Origin: Bacillota bacterium
GTDB taxonomy: Bacteria; Bacillota; Clostridia; Lachnospirales; Lachnospiraceae
DNA length: 64,000 nt
Assembly (NCBI GenBank): GCA_023424995.1
Contig: JAFADH010000332.1
Location: 20,921-84,920, forward strand
Reading direction: 5' to 3'
Below are positions 8,330-17,705 of the stretch, piece by piece; position 1 is the first letter of the stretch, and each line of letters begins with the position of its first letter. The notes under the pieces were generated by a model. The model did not search any database. It was not told the DNA's origin and saw only the letters and a list, made by a program, of their open reading frames with translations. The translations under genes and the position numbers were made by a program.

Positions 8330-9103
8330 ATGAACTATAAGGTGTTATTCAAGGTGGCCATGCTGGCAGGAGAGATTATGGCGCAGAGCGGTGCGGAGAC
8401 CTTCCGGGTGGAGGATACCATGAACCGGCTCCTTCGAATCTCCAAATTACAATCAGTAGAGGTATATGCAACGACAACGGGTATCGTTGCGTCCCTGTCG
8501 GATCCCTCCATAGAACCCATCAGCGGTGTCATAAGACTGAGCAACCGCGCCAATAATTTAAGCCACATTCACGATGTGAATCAGATTTCAAGAAATATAT
8601 GCGAGGATAAGATAACCGCGGAAGAAGCACTGGAGCAATTGACCCGGGTCCGGAATGACAAGCCCTATTCAAAACAAGTCATTGCATTGGCGACTATCGT
8701 ATCCATGGTTGGATTTGTCGGTTTATTCGGCGGGACGATGGTTGATTGTACGGTAGCGGCAGTGAACGGACTGCTGATCATTTTTATTAACAGGTTTACA
8801 GCCAATCTGGTGGAAAATACCTTTATGTCCGATGCGGTTAAAAGCTTTTTCATTGCTTTTGCAGCCATGCTGAGCACTTTGCTGCCGTATGAAGTGAGTA
8901 AGGATCTGATTATAATCGGTTCCATCATGCCGCTGGTTCCGGGTGTCCCCATTACCAATGCCATCCGGGATACCCTTCAAGGAGATTATATGTCCGGTAC
9001 CGCAAGAGCAGTGGAGGCATTTGTGATCTCCCTTGGGATTGCCATGGGAGTTGCCGCCGGATTAGGGCTCTTTAATGTATTTGAAAGGATGGTGGGATTA
9101 TGA
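8330..9103 (+). CDS. ThrE-type exporter, large subunit (DUF1212)
   Basis: 257 residues from ATG 8330, preferred over 8285 because AGGAAG lies upstream and the family N-terminus (a cytoplasmic domain containing AGEIMAQSGAETFRVEDTM) begins just after. The first half is the soluble domain of ThrE/DUF1212 proteins; the second half has about five membrane segments with the PLVPGVPITNAIRD motif. With the following gene it makes a split threonine/serine exporter-like permease. Substrate is unproven: the family covers Thr/Ser export and also succinate-type export in the YjjP/YjjB pair. Confidence 0.9.
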   Translation: MNYKVLFKVAMLAGEIMAQSGAETFRVEDTMNRLLRISKLQSVEVYATTTGIVASLSDPSIEPISGVIRLSNRANNLSHIHDVNQISRNICEDKITAEEALEQLTRVRNDKPYSKQVIALATIVSMVGFVGLFGGTMVDCTVAAVNGLLIIFINRFTANLVENTFMSDAVKSFFIAFAAMLSTLLPYEVSKDLIIIGSIMPLVPGVPITNAIRDTLQGDYMSGTARAVEAFVISLGIAMGVAAGLGLFNVFERMVGL

Positions 9104-9540
9104 TCATTCAAGGCATCAGCGCATTCTTTGCAACAGCGGCCTTCGCCATATTATTCTATCTGCCTAAGAAATATCTCATCCATGCGGGTTTAACGGGAAG
9201 CCTCGGATGGATCATCTATCTTGTGGTAAATCAGGTAATGGAGGATAAGATTCCGGCTAACTTTGTTGCTACCTTATTCGTGGCACTGGTTTCCCATATC
9301 CTGGCCCGGATTTTCCGGACACCGGTCACCATGTTCCTGATACCGGGCATTATCCCGCTGGTTCCGGGAGCCGGAATGTATCAGATTGTACAGAGTATCA
9401 TCGACGGTACCGTAGAATTGACCCCCTTCTATTTCTTTCAGACGCTGCAAATGGCGGGAGCAATTGCACTGGGAATATTTATAATGGATACTTCCTTCCG
9501 GATCGTGACGAAGAAGCTGATCAGGAAGGCGCCATTTTAG
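9100..9540 (+). CDS. ThrE-type exporter, small subunit (DUF3815/YjjB-like)
   Basis: 146 residues, about four or five membrane segments, with IPGIIPLVPGAGMYQ matching the motif of the partner. Start overlaps the stop of the preceding gene (ATGA), so the two are translationally coupled halves of one exporter. Confidence 0.9.
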   Translation: MIIQGISAFFATAAFAILFYLPKKYLIHAGLTGSLGWIIYLVVNQVMEDKIPANFVATLFVALVSHILARIFRTPVTMFLIPGIIPLVPGAGMYQIVQSIIDGTVELTPFYFFQTLQMAGAIALGIFIMDTSFRIVTKKLIRKAPF

Positions 9541-9833
9541 ATAAAGCTCTTACAGGGCTTAACTTATAGAATGCAAACTTAAAATAAAGTTTGGGTTTAG
9601 ATTTATCCAAATGCCCTTGTATTTGTATGGATAATAAATTTATACTATAGATGGGCTGGGAAATAAGAAAATTGTGGGCAGGTTAAGAAAGGCAGGCGGA
9701 AATCCGGAAGCCTGTTATTCTTCCGGCTATCACTTGATAAATGGAATTTAACAATATATTTTAATAACCGTAGAGGAAAAATCTATGGTTATTTTAAATT
9801 AAATTATATTTTAAAAATAAATAAATTTATATA
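9541..9833. other. Intergenic region with two hairpins
   Basis: No gene is seen. CCGGAAG/CTTCCGG forms a short hairpin near 9703-9726. AATAACCGTAGA (9763-9774) pairs with TCTATGGTTATT (9782-9793), followed by TTTTAAATT, a plausible terminator for the exporter pair. The sequence turns sharply AT-rich from about 9740 into the next gene. Confidence 0.55.
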
Positions 9834-9864
9834 TTGACACTCTCGTAGCGTGACGGTTTAGGAT
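9834..9864 (+). promoter_or_regulatory. MerR-type promoter/operator with 19-base spacer
   Basis: TTGACA (9834-9839), a 19-base spacer and TAGGAT (9859-9864), with an imperfect dyad CTCTCGTAGCGTGACGG in the spacer. The over-long spacer with a dyad is diagnostic of MerR-family activation and matches TipA-class operators. It sits directly before the MerR gene, implying autoregulation. Confidence 0.82.
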
Positions 9865-9891
9865 AAACTTACAGGAGGTGAAGGGTAAGAA

Positions 9892-10731
9892 ATGAGAACA
9901 GTAAAAGAGGTTTCAGAAATTACCGGAGTAAGTATACGTACATTGCGGTATTACGATGAAATTGGTCTGTTAAAACCAACTCAACTAACAGAAGCAAGCT
10001 ATCGTCTATATGATGATAAAGCACTGGAAAAACTGCAGCAAATAATGTTCTTTAGAGAATTAGAAATACCATTACTTGATATAAAAGAGATTATGGAAAA
10101 TCCTGATTATGACAAGGAGCAGATCCTATCAACCCATAAATCCCTGTTGGAAAATAAACGAAACCGTTTAAACGGGATAATTGAGTTGATAACTGATGTG
10201 ATGAAAGGAGTTAATACAATGAGTTTTGAAGCATTTAATGAGAATGATATACAAAAAATGTTAGACCATACGCTTGAAAATATGCCAAAAGAAACCCTAG
10301 CAGAACAAGTAAAAAAATATGGCAGTGCAGAAAAGTACCGTGAATATTTAGCTAATGGTTTTAAAAATGAACAGGCAGTAGCAGATGTATTGAAATGGTA
10401 CGGAGGTAAAGAAAAAGCGGTAGAAGCTGTCCTGCAATCAACACCGGATAAAGAAAAACTAACACAGCAGCAAAATGAAAACGAGGAAATTTATCAACAG
10501 CTTATACAAGCGAAAAATACAGGAAATGTGACTTTAGAGAGAGAAGCTATTGTAAAACTCGCTGAGCTTTACAAGAATATGTTTGAACTGGACAACGCAA
10601 GAGCTATTCTTCTGGATTTGGCTAAAGAGTATGTACAATATGATAAGTTTGCTGAAGCAACTGATAATCAATATGGAAAAGGAAGTGCTGAATATATTGC
10701 ACGGGCTATTCAACGATATTATGGAGAGTAG
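9892..10731 (+). CDS. MerR-family regulator with TipAS ligand-binding domain
   Basis: 279 residues. N-terminal winged helix (MRTVKEVSEITGVSIRTLRYYDE... then GLLKP) of MerR type, a coiled-coil dimerisation helix at about 75-110, and a C-terminal TipAS-like domain ending in GKGSAEYIARAIQRYYG. TipAS domains bind antibiotics and other amphipathic small molecules and make the regulator an activator. Its promoter has the matching 19-base spacer. The gene is AT-rich compared with neighbours, and no transporter or resistance gene adjoins it, so horizontal acquisition and a self-contained drug-binding role are both possible (inference). Confidence 0.92.
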   Translation: MRTVKEVSEITGVSIRTLRYYDEIGLLKPTQLTEASYRLYDDKALEKLQQIMFFRELEIPLLDIKEIMENPDYDKEQILSTHKSLLENKRNRLNGIIELITDVMKGVNTMSFEAFNENDIQKMLDHTLENMPKETLAEQVKKYGSAEKYREYLANGFKNEQAVADVLKWYGGKEKAVEAVLQSTPDKEKLTQQQNENEEIYQQLIQAKNTGNVTLEREAIVKLAELYKNMFELDNARAILLDLAKEYVQYDKFAEATDNQYGKGSAEYIARAIQRYYGE

Positions 10732-10822
10732 CGTCCGGTTTGTCGGGTTATAAATTACAATTTGCCAGAATGATTGGAATTATTGGTCCGTAATTTTTAT
10801 AAAATACAAAGATAGTCAAAAA

Positions 10823-10967
10823 GGTGTCGCAAAATAGCCTTGCTGTAAAGCAAGGTACAAAAATGAGCTTTGAGTGGTATTATAAATCCCTTTCAAAGTT
10901 CATTTTTATGGTATAAATACTATTTTTTGCATAAATTAATATTAAGGCTTTATTTTGCAGCAGTCCC
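10823..10967. repeat. MITE-like imperfect palindrome
   Basis: A 145-base element ends in GGTGTCGCAAAATAGCCTT on the left and the approximate complement AAGGCTTTATTTTGCAGCAG near the right, with an inner pair ATGAGCTTTGA/TTCAAAGTTCAT. It has no coding capacity. The termini look like ends of a small non-autonomous transposable element, but no target-site duplication is obvious. It lies between the MerR gene and the clpB promoter. Confidence 0.55.
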
Positions 10968-11018
10968 TATAAATCTGTTCAAAATTTATATGTATATTAA
11001 TATCTTATAAAATCTCTC

Positions 11019-11046
11019 TTGACAAATCCTTGCTAAGTGTTATAGT
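11019..11046 (+). promoter_or_regulatory. Probable clpB promoter
   Basis: TTGACA (11019-11024), 16-base spacer, TATAGT (11041-11046). I see neither a CIRCE element nor a CtsR heptad repeat around it. Confidence 0.65.
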
Positions 11047-11123
11047 TGATATAGAACATATAACTGTAACAAAAATTATATTATAAAGCCAACATTAATA
11101 ATCATTCTATAGGAGGAGTCCAG

Positions 11124-13715
11124 ATGAATATCAATAAATTTACCCAAAATTCCGTACAGGCAGTACAAAACTGTGAGAGTCTGGCTTACGAATACGGACA
11201 TCAGGAGATTGATGCGGAGCATCTGCTCCATAGTCTGTTGACACTGGAGGACAGCCTGATCCGAAAGCTTCTGGAGAAGATGGATATTAATGCAGAGGTC
11301 TTTCTTGCACAGGTGGAAGGCTTGCTTAAGAAGCGTCCCAAGGTATCCGGAGGGCAGATCTATATCAGTAATGATCTGAATAAGATATTAATCTATGCGG
11401 AGGATGAAGCGAAGCAGATGGGAGATTCCTATGTGTCTGTGGAGCATCTGTTCTTAAGTATGCTGAAGCAGCCGAATAAAGCGGTACGCGGTCTGTTCGG
11501 CGAATTCCGGATAACGAGGGAGGAGTTCTTAAAGGCGCTTCAAACCGTACGGGGCAACCAGAAGGTGGTGAGTGATAATCCGGAGGCAACCTATGATACC
11601 CTTGAGAAGTATGGCTATGACCTGGTGGCAAGAGCAGAGGAGCAGAAGCTGGATCCGGTTATCGGACGGGAGGCCGAGATTCGGAATGTAATACGGATTC
11701 TTTCCCGCAAGACGAAGAATAATCCCGTATTAATCGGCGAGCCCGGCGTAGGCAAGACCGCCGTCGTGGAGGGTCTGGCACAGAGAATCGTCCGGGGGGA
11801 TGTTCCGCAGTCCCTGCAGGACAAGAGATTATTTGCATTGGATATGGGCGCACTGGTGGCAGGTGCGAAATACCGGGGAGAATTTGAAGAGCGTCTGAAA
11901 GCAGTGCTTGAAGAAGTGAAGAAGAGCGAGGGACAGATTATCCTGTTCATCGACGAGCTGCATACCATCGTAGGTGCCGGTAAAGCGGAGGGAGCCATGG
12001 ATGCAGGGAATATGCTCAAGCCCATGCTTGCCAGAGGTGAGCTGCATTGCATCGGTGCTACGACCCTGAACGAATACCGCCAGTATGTAGAGAAGGACGC
12101 TGCCCTTGAGAGGCGTTTCCAGCCGGTTATGGTGGAGGAGCCCTCGGTGGAGGATACCATATCCATTCTTCGGGGATTGAAGGAACGTTATGAAGTATTC
12201 CATGGAGTGAAGATTACAGATAGTGCCCTTGTCAGTGCCGCAACTCTGTCCAACCGTTATATCTCTGACCGTTTTCTTCCAGACAAGGCAATTGACCTGG
12301 TGGATGAAGCCTGCGCGCTGATTAAGACAGAACTGGATTCCATGCCCACGGAGCTGGATGATCTGCAGCGGAGGATCATGCAGATGGAGATTGAAGAGGC
12401 AGCCCTTAAAAGGGAAAATGACCGTATGAGCCAGGAGCGTTTGGGTGATCTTCGGATGGAGCTGGCAGAGCTCCGGGATGCCTTTGCAGGTTCCAAGGCG
12501 CAGTGGGATAATGAGAAGGCGTCCATAGAGAAGGTGCATAAGCTGCGTGAGGCGCTGGAAGAGTTAAATAATGAAATCGAAGTAGCAGAACGCAGCTATG
12601 ATCTGAATAAGGCTGCGGAATTAAAATACGGCAGGCTTCCGGGGCTTCAACAGCAATTGGCGGCAGAAGAAGAACGGCTGAAGAATGACGAGAGCATGCT
12701 GGTACATGAGAATGTCAGCGAGGAGGAGATCGCTAAGATCGTATCCCGCTGGACCGGTATCCCAATTACAAAATTGACGGAGGGCGAACGCAGCAAGACA
12801 CTGCATCTGGGTGAAGAGCTTCACAAGCGTGTTGTCGGGCAGGATGAAGGTGTTGATAAGGTATCTGATGCCATACTTCGTTCCAAGGCAGGAATTAAAG
12901 ATCCCTCAAAACCCATCGGCTCCTTCCTGTTCCTTGGACCTACCGGCGTCGGCAAGACGGAACTGGCAAAGGCCCTGGCAGAGAGCTTATTCGACAATGA
13001 GCATAACATGGTCCGTATTGATATGAGCGAATATATGGAAAAGCATTCGGTTGCCAGATTGATCGGTGCGCCTCCCGGATATGTGGGCTATGAAGAAGGC
13101 GGACAGTTGACGGAAGCCATTCGCCGTAAGCCATATGCCGTCATTCTTTTTGATGAGGTGGAAAAGGCACATCCGGATGTATTCAATGTACTTCTCCAGG
13201 TGCTGGATGACGGCCGCATTACCGACTCCCAGGGCAGGACGGTGGATTTTAAGAATACCATCATTATCTTGACCTCTAACATTGGTTCAAGGTATCTTTT
13301 GGAGGGCATCGATGAGTTCGGTGATATCAGTGAGCATGCCGAAGCACAGGTAATGAGTGAGCTGAGAGCCTCCTTCCGTCCGGAGTTCCTGAACCGCCTG
13401 GATGAGATTGTGCTGTTCAAGCCGCTGACCAGGGATAATATCAGCAAAATTATGGACCTGATGATTGAAGACCTGAACAGGAGGCTGGCGGATAAGGAGA
13501 TTATGATAGCACTGACAGAGGCGGCGAAGGAATATGTTGTGGAGCACGCATACGATCCCATCTACGGAGCAAGACCGTTAAAACGCTTCCTGCAAAAGAA
13601 TGTGGAGACCTTAAGCGCCAGATTGATCCTAAGCGACCAGGTGCGTCCGGAGGACACGATTCTGATCGATAAAATTGACGGGGATCTGGCGGCAAGGGTA
13701 CAAACCGGTGAATAA
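11124..13715 (+). CDS. clpB: ATP-dependent chaperone ClpB
   Basis: 863 residues, the normal length. Clp N-domain repeats (about 1-145), first AAA+ module with Walker A GEPGVGKT (about 206) and Walker [11 protein letters not shown], the middle coiled-coil domain (about 400-520, absent from ClpA/ClpX) that marks ClpB, second AAA+ module with GPTGVGKT (about 605) and [14 protein letters not shown], and a C-terminal small domain. It disaggregates proteins with the DnaK system in the cytoplasm. Start has GGAGGAG upstream. Single-gene unit with its own promoter and terminator. Confidence 0.97.
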   Translation: MNINKFTQNSVQAVQNCESLAYEYGHQEIDAEHLLHSLLTLEDSLIRKLLEKMDINAEVFLAQVEGLLKKRPKVSGGQIYISNDLNKILIYAEDEAKQMGDSYVSVEHLFLSMLKQPNKAVRGLFGEFRITREEFLKALQTVRGNQKVVSDNPEATYDTLEKYGYDLVARAEEQKLDPVIGREAEIRNVIRILSRKTKNNPVLIGEPGVGKTAVVEGLAQRIVRGDVPQSLQDKRLFALDMGALVAGAKYRGEFEERLKAVLEEVKKSEGQIILFIDELHTIVGAGKAEGAMDAGNMLKPMLARGELHCIGATTLNEYRQYVEKDAALERRFQPVMVEEPSVEDTISILRGLKERYEVFHGVKITDSALVSAATLSNRYISDRFLPDKAIDLVDEACALIKTELDSMPTELDDLQRRIMQMEIEEAALKRENDRMSQERLGDLRMELAELRDAFAGSKAQWDNEKASIEKVHKLREALEELNNEIEVAERSYDLNKAAELKYGRLPGLQQQLAAEEERLKNDESMLVHENVSEEEIAKIVSRWTGIPITKLTEGERSKTLHLGEELHKRVVGQDEGVDKVSDAILRSKAGIKDPSKPIGSFLFLGPTGVGKTELAKALAESLFDNEHNMVRIDMSEYMEKHSVARLIGAPPGYVGYEEGGQLTEAIRRKPYAVILFDEVEKAHPDVFNVLLQVLDDGRITDSQGRTVDFKNTIIILTSNIGSRYLLEGIDEFGDISEHAEAQVMSELRASFRPEFLNRLDEIVLFKPLTRDNISKIMDLMIEDLNRRLADKEIMIALTEAAKEYVVEHAYDPIYGARPLKRFLQKNVETLSARLILSDQVRPEDTILIDKIDGDLAARVQTGE

Positions 13716-13723
13716 AAACGGTA

Positions 13724-13766
13724 ATAACCAGATTGTTTGCGAAATCAAATAATCTGGTTATATTTA
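13724..13766 (+). terminator. clpB terminator
   Basis: ATAACCAGATT (13724-13734) pairs with AATCTGGTTAT (13751-13761), then TATTT. Confidence 0.75.
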
Positions 13767-13774
13767 TGAATTGC

Positions 13775-13987
13775 TCATGCACCTCCGGAAACTGTTTCCT
13801 GTATTTTGAAGAGCTTCAATATTATGATATCATCTTTTTCCAATTGGTATTCCCGATTCTCTTCCTTAAGATATATAAATCCGTCTATCACACAAATAAT
13901 CTCATAGGTTCTTTCATTCCTTTGGAAATGGATCCATTTATCGTCCGTTAGAAATAGTCCAATTTTAATAATGGTACGCAAAAACAC
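13775..13987 (-). pseudogene. Fragment of an AraC-type regulator (cupin part only)
   Basis: A 70-residue frame resembles the N-terminal arm/cupin of AraC regulators (KWIHFQRNERTYEIICVIDG then EYQLEKDDIIIL), but it stops right after and has no helix-turn-helix. The only ATG (13987) lies inside a palindrome and lacks a ribosome binding site. The fragment abuts the clpB terminator. I read it as a remnant cut at both ends. Confidence 0.6.
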
Positions 13988-14012
13988 CGGCTTTATTGGG
14001 GTTTTGCGTACC
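13973..14012. repeat. Inverted repeat with GGTACGCAAAA arms
   Basis: GGTACGCAAAA (from 13973) and its exact complement ending at 14012 enclose a loop with a further CC/GG pairing. It overlaps the 5' end of the AraC fragment. A second weaker hairpin with a T-run follows at about 14082-14117. Together they fill the 312-base stretch before the next terminator with no gene. Confidence 0.6.
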
Positions 14013-14230
14013 GATTTATTTTCTCGGTTTGCGGAAATTTATCTTCAGGCGTAAAACGCTTGACCAACCGAAATAGAGAAAGGGGCTCTCGACATTACAA
14101 TGCAGAGCGCTCTTTTTAGTGATGTATTTTAAAAAATTCGTCTAAAATATAATAGATGTAAATAATAGCCGAAATTATATTGACCTAAATGATATGAATA
14201 TGGTGATAACTACAATTCATTAAGTAACAA

Positions 14231-14295
14231 AAAGAGGGATCATTCTGAACTGACTTCTGTCAAACAGACAGGGCGGTTCAGAATGATCCCTCTTT
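14231..14295. terminator. Strong bidirectional terminator
   Basis: 20-base arms 14231-14250 and 14276-14295 (AAAGAGGGATCATTCTGAAC and its complement) with an inner CTGTC/GACAG stem. On the minus strand it ends the oxidoreductase gene at 14300. Confidence 0.9.
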
Positions 14296-14299
14296 TTTC

Positions 14300-15406
14300 T
14301 TAATCTAAAATTCCGTGCATGGGATTATTTTTCATGGGAAGTACGCGTTCAAAATGTGTCTCAAGGGGGATATACCGTTTCTCATTGCTGCTCTTTTCAA
14401 AGCTGGTCAATATCTCGAGCACATGGTAGGTCTGCTCACAGCCTGCGCGGAAATCCCTGCCCGTCTGCAGAGCCTTAGCCATATCAGCGAGACCGAGCCC
14501 CCTGGAATTTTCCTTATAATCGAATAACAGAGGTATCTCCCTTAGGGATCCGTCCTCCGGGCGAAGGAGCTTAACCGGGCCTCCGAAGGTATTGGGATCC
14601 GGAACAATCAGTGTTCCCTTGGAGCCGTAGATCTCAAGTCTTGCCTGGGTTTCATAATATACATCAAAGGTCGTGAAGATGGTACCCACCGCTCCGTTAT
14701 CAAAATGCAGGATACCCGTGATATAGGTAGGAACCGTTACATCCACGATAGTACCGTTCTTGGGCTGGCTGGTAATGGTCCGCTGGGGGAAGCTGGTCTT
14801 CGTAACACCGGTCACACCGGATACGCCGCCTATCAGATTAACCAAAGCGGTTATGTAATAGGGTCCCATATCCATCATGGGCCCGCCGCCGTATTGATAA
14901 TAGAATTCCGGGTCCGGATGCCAGGTCTCATGACCGTGGCAGATCATAAAGGCTGCTGCGCCGATGGGCTCACCGATATATCCGTCATCAATCAGTTTGC
15001 GGCAGGTCTGGATTCCGGAGCCAAGGAAGGTGTCCGGAGCGCCTCCCAGCAGCAGCTTCCTGGATTTTGCAAGAGCTGCCAGCTCCCTGCCCTCCTCGAA
15101 GCTGGCCCCCAAGGGCTTCTCACTGTAGACATGCTTTCCTGCCTGGAGGGCAGCCTTGGTGACCTCATAATGCTCATAGGGTCTTGTGAGATTTAGTATA
15201 ATATCTACCTCCGGATCAGCGAAGGCATCGTGCATGGTATCATATATTTTTTTTACATGGTATTTTTCCTGCGCCGCTTCTGCCCGTTCCCGAATAAGAT
15301 CGCAGACGCCGACCAACTCAAGCTCTTTGAATACCCCGGTAATATTCTCAAGATAGATACCGCTGATGGCACCTACTCCGATCATGGCAACTTTCACTGT
15401 ATTCAT
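14300..15406 (-). CDS. Gfo/Idh/MocA-family NAD(P)-dependent oxidoreductase
   Basis: 368 residues from ATG 15406 (AGGAG upstream; the in-frame TTG at 15415 is too close to it). N-terminal Rossmann fold with GVGAISGIY, the family motif EKPLGASFEEG in the middle, and a C-terminal alpha/beta domain with the GGGPMMDMGPYYITAL segment. Such enzymes oxidise or reduce sugars, inositols and sugar acids; the substrate cannot be deduced. Last gene of a probable three-gene minus-strand cluster with ThuA and a second paralogue. Confidence 0.9.
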   Translation of the reverse strand: MNTVKVAMIGVGAISGIYLENITGVFKELELVGVCDLIRERAEAAQEKYHVKKIYDTMHDAFADPEVDIILNLTRPYEHYEVTKAALQAGKHVYSEKPLGASFEEGRELAALAKSRKLLLGGAPDTFLGSGIQTCRKLIDDGYIGEPIGAAAFMICHGHETWHPDPEFYYQYGGGPMMDMGPYYITALVNLIGGVSGVTGVTKTSFPQRTITSQPKNGTIVDVTVPTYITGILHFDNGAVGTIFTTFDVYYETQARLEIYGSKGTLIVPDPNTFGGPVKLLRPEDGSLREIPLLFDYKENSRGLGLADMAKALQTGRDFRAGCEQTYHVLEILTSFEKSSNEKRYIPLETHFERVLPMKNNPMHGILD

Positions 15407-15454
15407 ATATATCAACTCCTGTCTGCCGCTTTGGCGGCATATAAATCCTGAGCG

Positions 15455-15621
15455 AAAAGCACACTTTGTGCTTTTTGCCGGTTTAAAATGTCTTTCTTTT
15501 CAACCTGTCTCCCTGCTGTATTTTCACCCTTGCCCGGCTGCTCAAAGGATATTTTCTTCTGTCACTGAGCAAGCAGGTAAGCGTTGGCATATAAGCCTCA
15601 CAATGTTATCTAGGCTTTTTT
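15455..15621. other. Hairpins between ThuA and the distal oxidoreductase gene
   Basis: AAAAGCAC/GTGCTTTT at 15455-15475 and AAGCCT/AGGCTT followed by TTTTTT at 15593-15621. Both could stop or slow transcription through the cluster. They leave open whether the distal oxidoreductase has its own promoter. Confidence 0.45.
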
Positions 15622-15626
15622 ATATA

Positions 15627-16358
15627 TTAATACATCTTAGCCGTATTCTCGAATCTCTCTGTGGTAAGTCCGTGCTGCAGGGCATATTGCTTCCCTTCTG
15701 CAGCCCATACAAGACCGCGCTCCATGATGACCTGAGAAGCAGGGGATTTGTCGAACACATCATCATGATGACCCAGGGAAGTATAGAATACCCTTCCGTT
15801 TCCCCAGAATTTAGTCCAAGCAACCGGCATATCCACAGGTTTGTTGGAGATATGGTAGTAATTCACGCTGGGGAATCTTGTGGTTGCAAGCACCTCGATG
15901 GCAGGATCAATATGCAGATAATAATGCTCGCTCCATACCTTAAAGTCTTCCAGTCCCTCAGTAATCGGACTGGATCCCTTATTAATGTGAACCGTATATT
16001 CGACTCCGTCACCGCCGGGATGGCTGACCCATTGTCCGCCTGTCATGAACTGCCATTCCGTATTGTCCCGGAAGGAGTCGCACATGCCTCCGTGGCAGCC
16101 GGCCAGCCCCACACCGGAGCCTATTGCCCTGGAGAGATTCTTCACATAATCATTATTGATCTTATCCATAGTCCAGCAAGCGACCACCAGCTCCAGTTCC
16201 ATCAGCATCCGGTCATCCGCCAGTACATCCAGGGTATCCGAGATGGTGCAGGAATAGCCGTGCTTTTCCAATAATCCTGCGAATCGCCTGGAGGTAAGCT
16301 TAGGTTCATGTCCGTCCCAGCCGCCCTGTAATATTAATACCTTCTTTTCTTTACTCAT
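15627..16358 (-). CDS. ThuA-domain protein
   Basis: 243 residues from ATG 16358. A glutamine-amidotransferase-like ThuA fold: GGWDGHEPKLT at the N-terminus, GLAGCHGGMCDSF at the position of the nucleophile elbow, and GRVFYTSLGHHDDVF near the end. ThuA proteins accompany Gfo/Idh/MocA oxidoreductases in trehalose/ketodisaccharide and other sugar catabolism, which is exactly the context here. Catalytic role is not established for most members. Confidence 0.9.
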   Translation of the reverse strand: MSKEKKVLILQGGWDGHEPKLTSRRFAGLLEKHGYSCTISDTLDVLADDRMLMELELVVACWTMDKINNDYVKNLSRAIGSGVGLAGCHGGMCDSFRDNTEWQFMTGGQWVSHPGGDGVEYTVHINKGSSPITEGLEDFKVWSEHYYLHIDPAIEVLATTRFPSVNYYHISNKPVDMPVAWTKFWGNGRVFYTSLGHHDDVFDKSPASQVIMERGLVWAAEGKQYALQHGLTTERFENTAKMY

Positions 16359-16431
16359 ATTAACAGCCAAACCCCTTTCTTTATTGTTTTTACACCTGAT
16401 TGTGTAAATTCTTGATTTTCCTGTAGTAAGA

Positions 16432-16461
16432 TTATCAGAAGTTGCATTATACTTCTGATAA
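16432..16461. repeat. Perfect palindrome between two sugar-cluster genes
   Basis: TTATCAGAAG (16432-16441) and CTTCTGATAA (16452-16461) with a 10-base spacer. It could be an operator or an intra-operon hairpin; it lies between the proximal oxidoreductase and ThuA. Confidence 0.6.
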
Positions 16462-16501
16462 AAGGTGTTGTTTTTGCACCGTGCATAATTAATACATACC
16501 G

Positions 16502-17557
16502 TTATATCCTGCAGGATACGGGCTTTCCTTCCTTTGCAGCCTGGAAGATAAGATCGATCAATGACATGACACGCAGTGCCTGTTCCGGCTTAACGATCAG
16601 CTCGGCACCCTGGTCCAGCACATCAAAGACATTCTTATAGTATTCTGTCCAGGAGGTCTCTACCGTTGGCAGAGGCAGGATGCTCTTGGTATAATCCGGT
16701 CTCGGCGCCATGGTTCTGGTAGGTCCGGCAGCGGTATAGACAATATCATCCTCCCATTTCAGAACTTCCCTGCCTGCCAGCTTTACGATCTCTCCGCTGC
16801 ACTCCCAATCCCTGATCACTGCGGTGCCTTCGCTGCCGCACATATGCCATCTGGGCTGGTTGATAAAGCAGTTTGTCGCCACCTCCACCAGGGCGGAGAT
16901 GCCATTCTCAAAGGTCAAAAATACCTTAAAGTTATCATCCACCTCCTGATTGAACAGCTGTACCAGGTGAGGTGCCACAGATACTACCGGACTGTCCACC
17001 AGGTTCAGCAGCTGGTCGAAGAGATGCACACCCCAGTCATATACCATACCGCCGCCGTTCTCCTTATATCCGCGCCAGCCGTGAAGCATCTGTCCGGAGC
17101 CCTGGACACGGCTCTCGATATAGTAAGGAGTTCCGATGGTCCCGTCGTGGAAGAGCTGCCGGATGATACGGTAATCCCTGTCCCATCTGCGATTCTGATG
17201 GATCGTGAAGAGCTTGCCGGTCTCAAGAGAGACGGTGATGATTTCCCTCAATTCATCCGCATTCATGGTAACGGGTTTCTCACACACAACATTCTTGCCG
17301 CCTCTGAGACAGCGGATGGCATAATCCTTATGAAAATTATTAGGTACAACGATGGTTACCAGGTCGATCTCCTTATCTGCTATTATCTCTTCTACATCCT
17401 TGTAGACATACAGGCCATTCTCTCTGGCTTTGCTTCGGGCCTCCTCACGGACATCGTATATGCCCTTGACCAAATCCGGATCGATGGATTCGGCAATGCT
17501 TTTATGATGCCAGCCACCCATGCCGCCATAGCCGATGATTGCTAATCTGTGTTTCAT
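16502..17557 (-). CDS. Gfo/Idh/MocA-family oxidoreductase
   Basis: 351 residues; AGAGG lies 8 bases before ATG 17557. Rossmann motif GYGGMGGWHHKSI, EKPVTMNADELRE, and the substrate-domain segment GGMVYDWGVHLFDQLL. It is only distantly like its cluster mate at 14300, so the two probably act on successive intermediates (oxidation and reduction at different carbons), a common arrangement with ThuA. First gene of the cluster, divergent from the AraC regulator. Confidence 0.9.
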   Translation of the reverse strand: MKHRLAIIGYGGMGGWHHKSIAESIDPDLVKGIYDVREEARSKARENGLYVYKDVEEIIADKEIDLVTIVVPNNFHKDYAIRCLRGGKNVVCEKPVTMNADELREIITVSLETGKLFTIHQNRRWDRDYRIIRQLFHDGTIGTPYYIESRVQGSGQMLHGWRGYKENGGGMVYDWGVHLFDQLLNLVDSPVVSVAPHLVQLFNQEVDDNFKVFLTFENGISALVEVATNCFINQPRWHMCGSEGTAVIRDWECSGEIVKLAGREVLKWEDDIVYTAAGPTRTMAPRPDYTKSILPLPTVETSWTEYYKNVFDVLDQGAELIVKPEQALRVMSLIDLIFQAAKEGKPVSCRI

Positions 17558-17705
17558 GCCGTAAACCTCTTTTCATATTGTTTATCTTGTGATATTCTTG
17601 GGATAACATAAGCAATTACAATTGTATTATATCAAGTGCTCTTATTTCCGTGTGACAATGTAATTAAAAACCTGGTCAAATATTGCTGTATTGGAGTGTA
17701 AATAT

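Noticed and set aside
11000..11123. CIRCE or CtsR operator before clpB
   Set aside because: I looked for TTAGCACTC-N9-GAGTGCTAA and for GGTCAAA heptads and found neither.
15366..16274. 302-codon open frame on the plus strand
   Set aside because: It is the opposite-strand shadow of the well-supported ThuA and oxidoreductase genes; no family resemblance.
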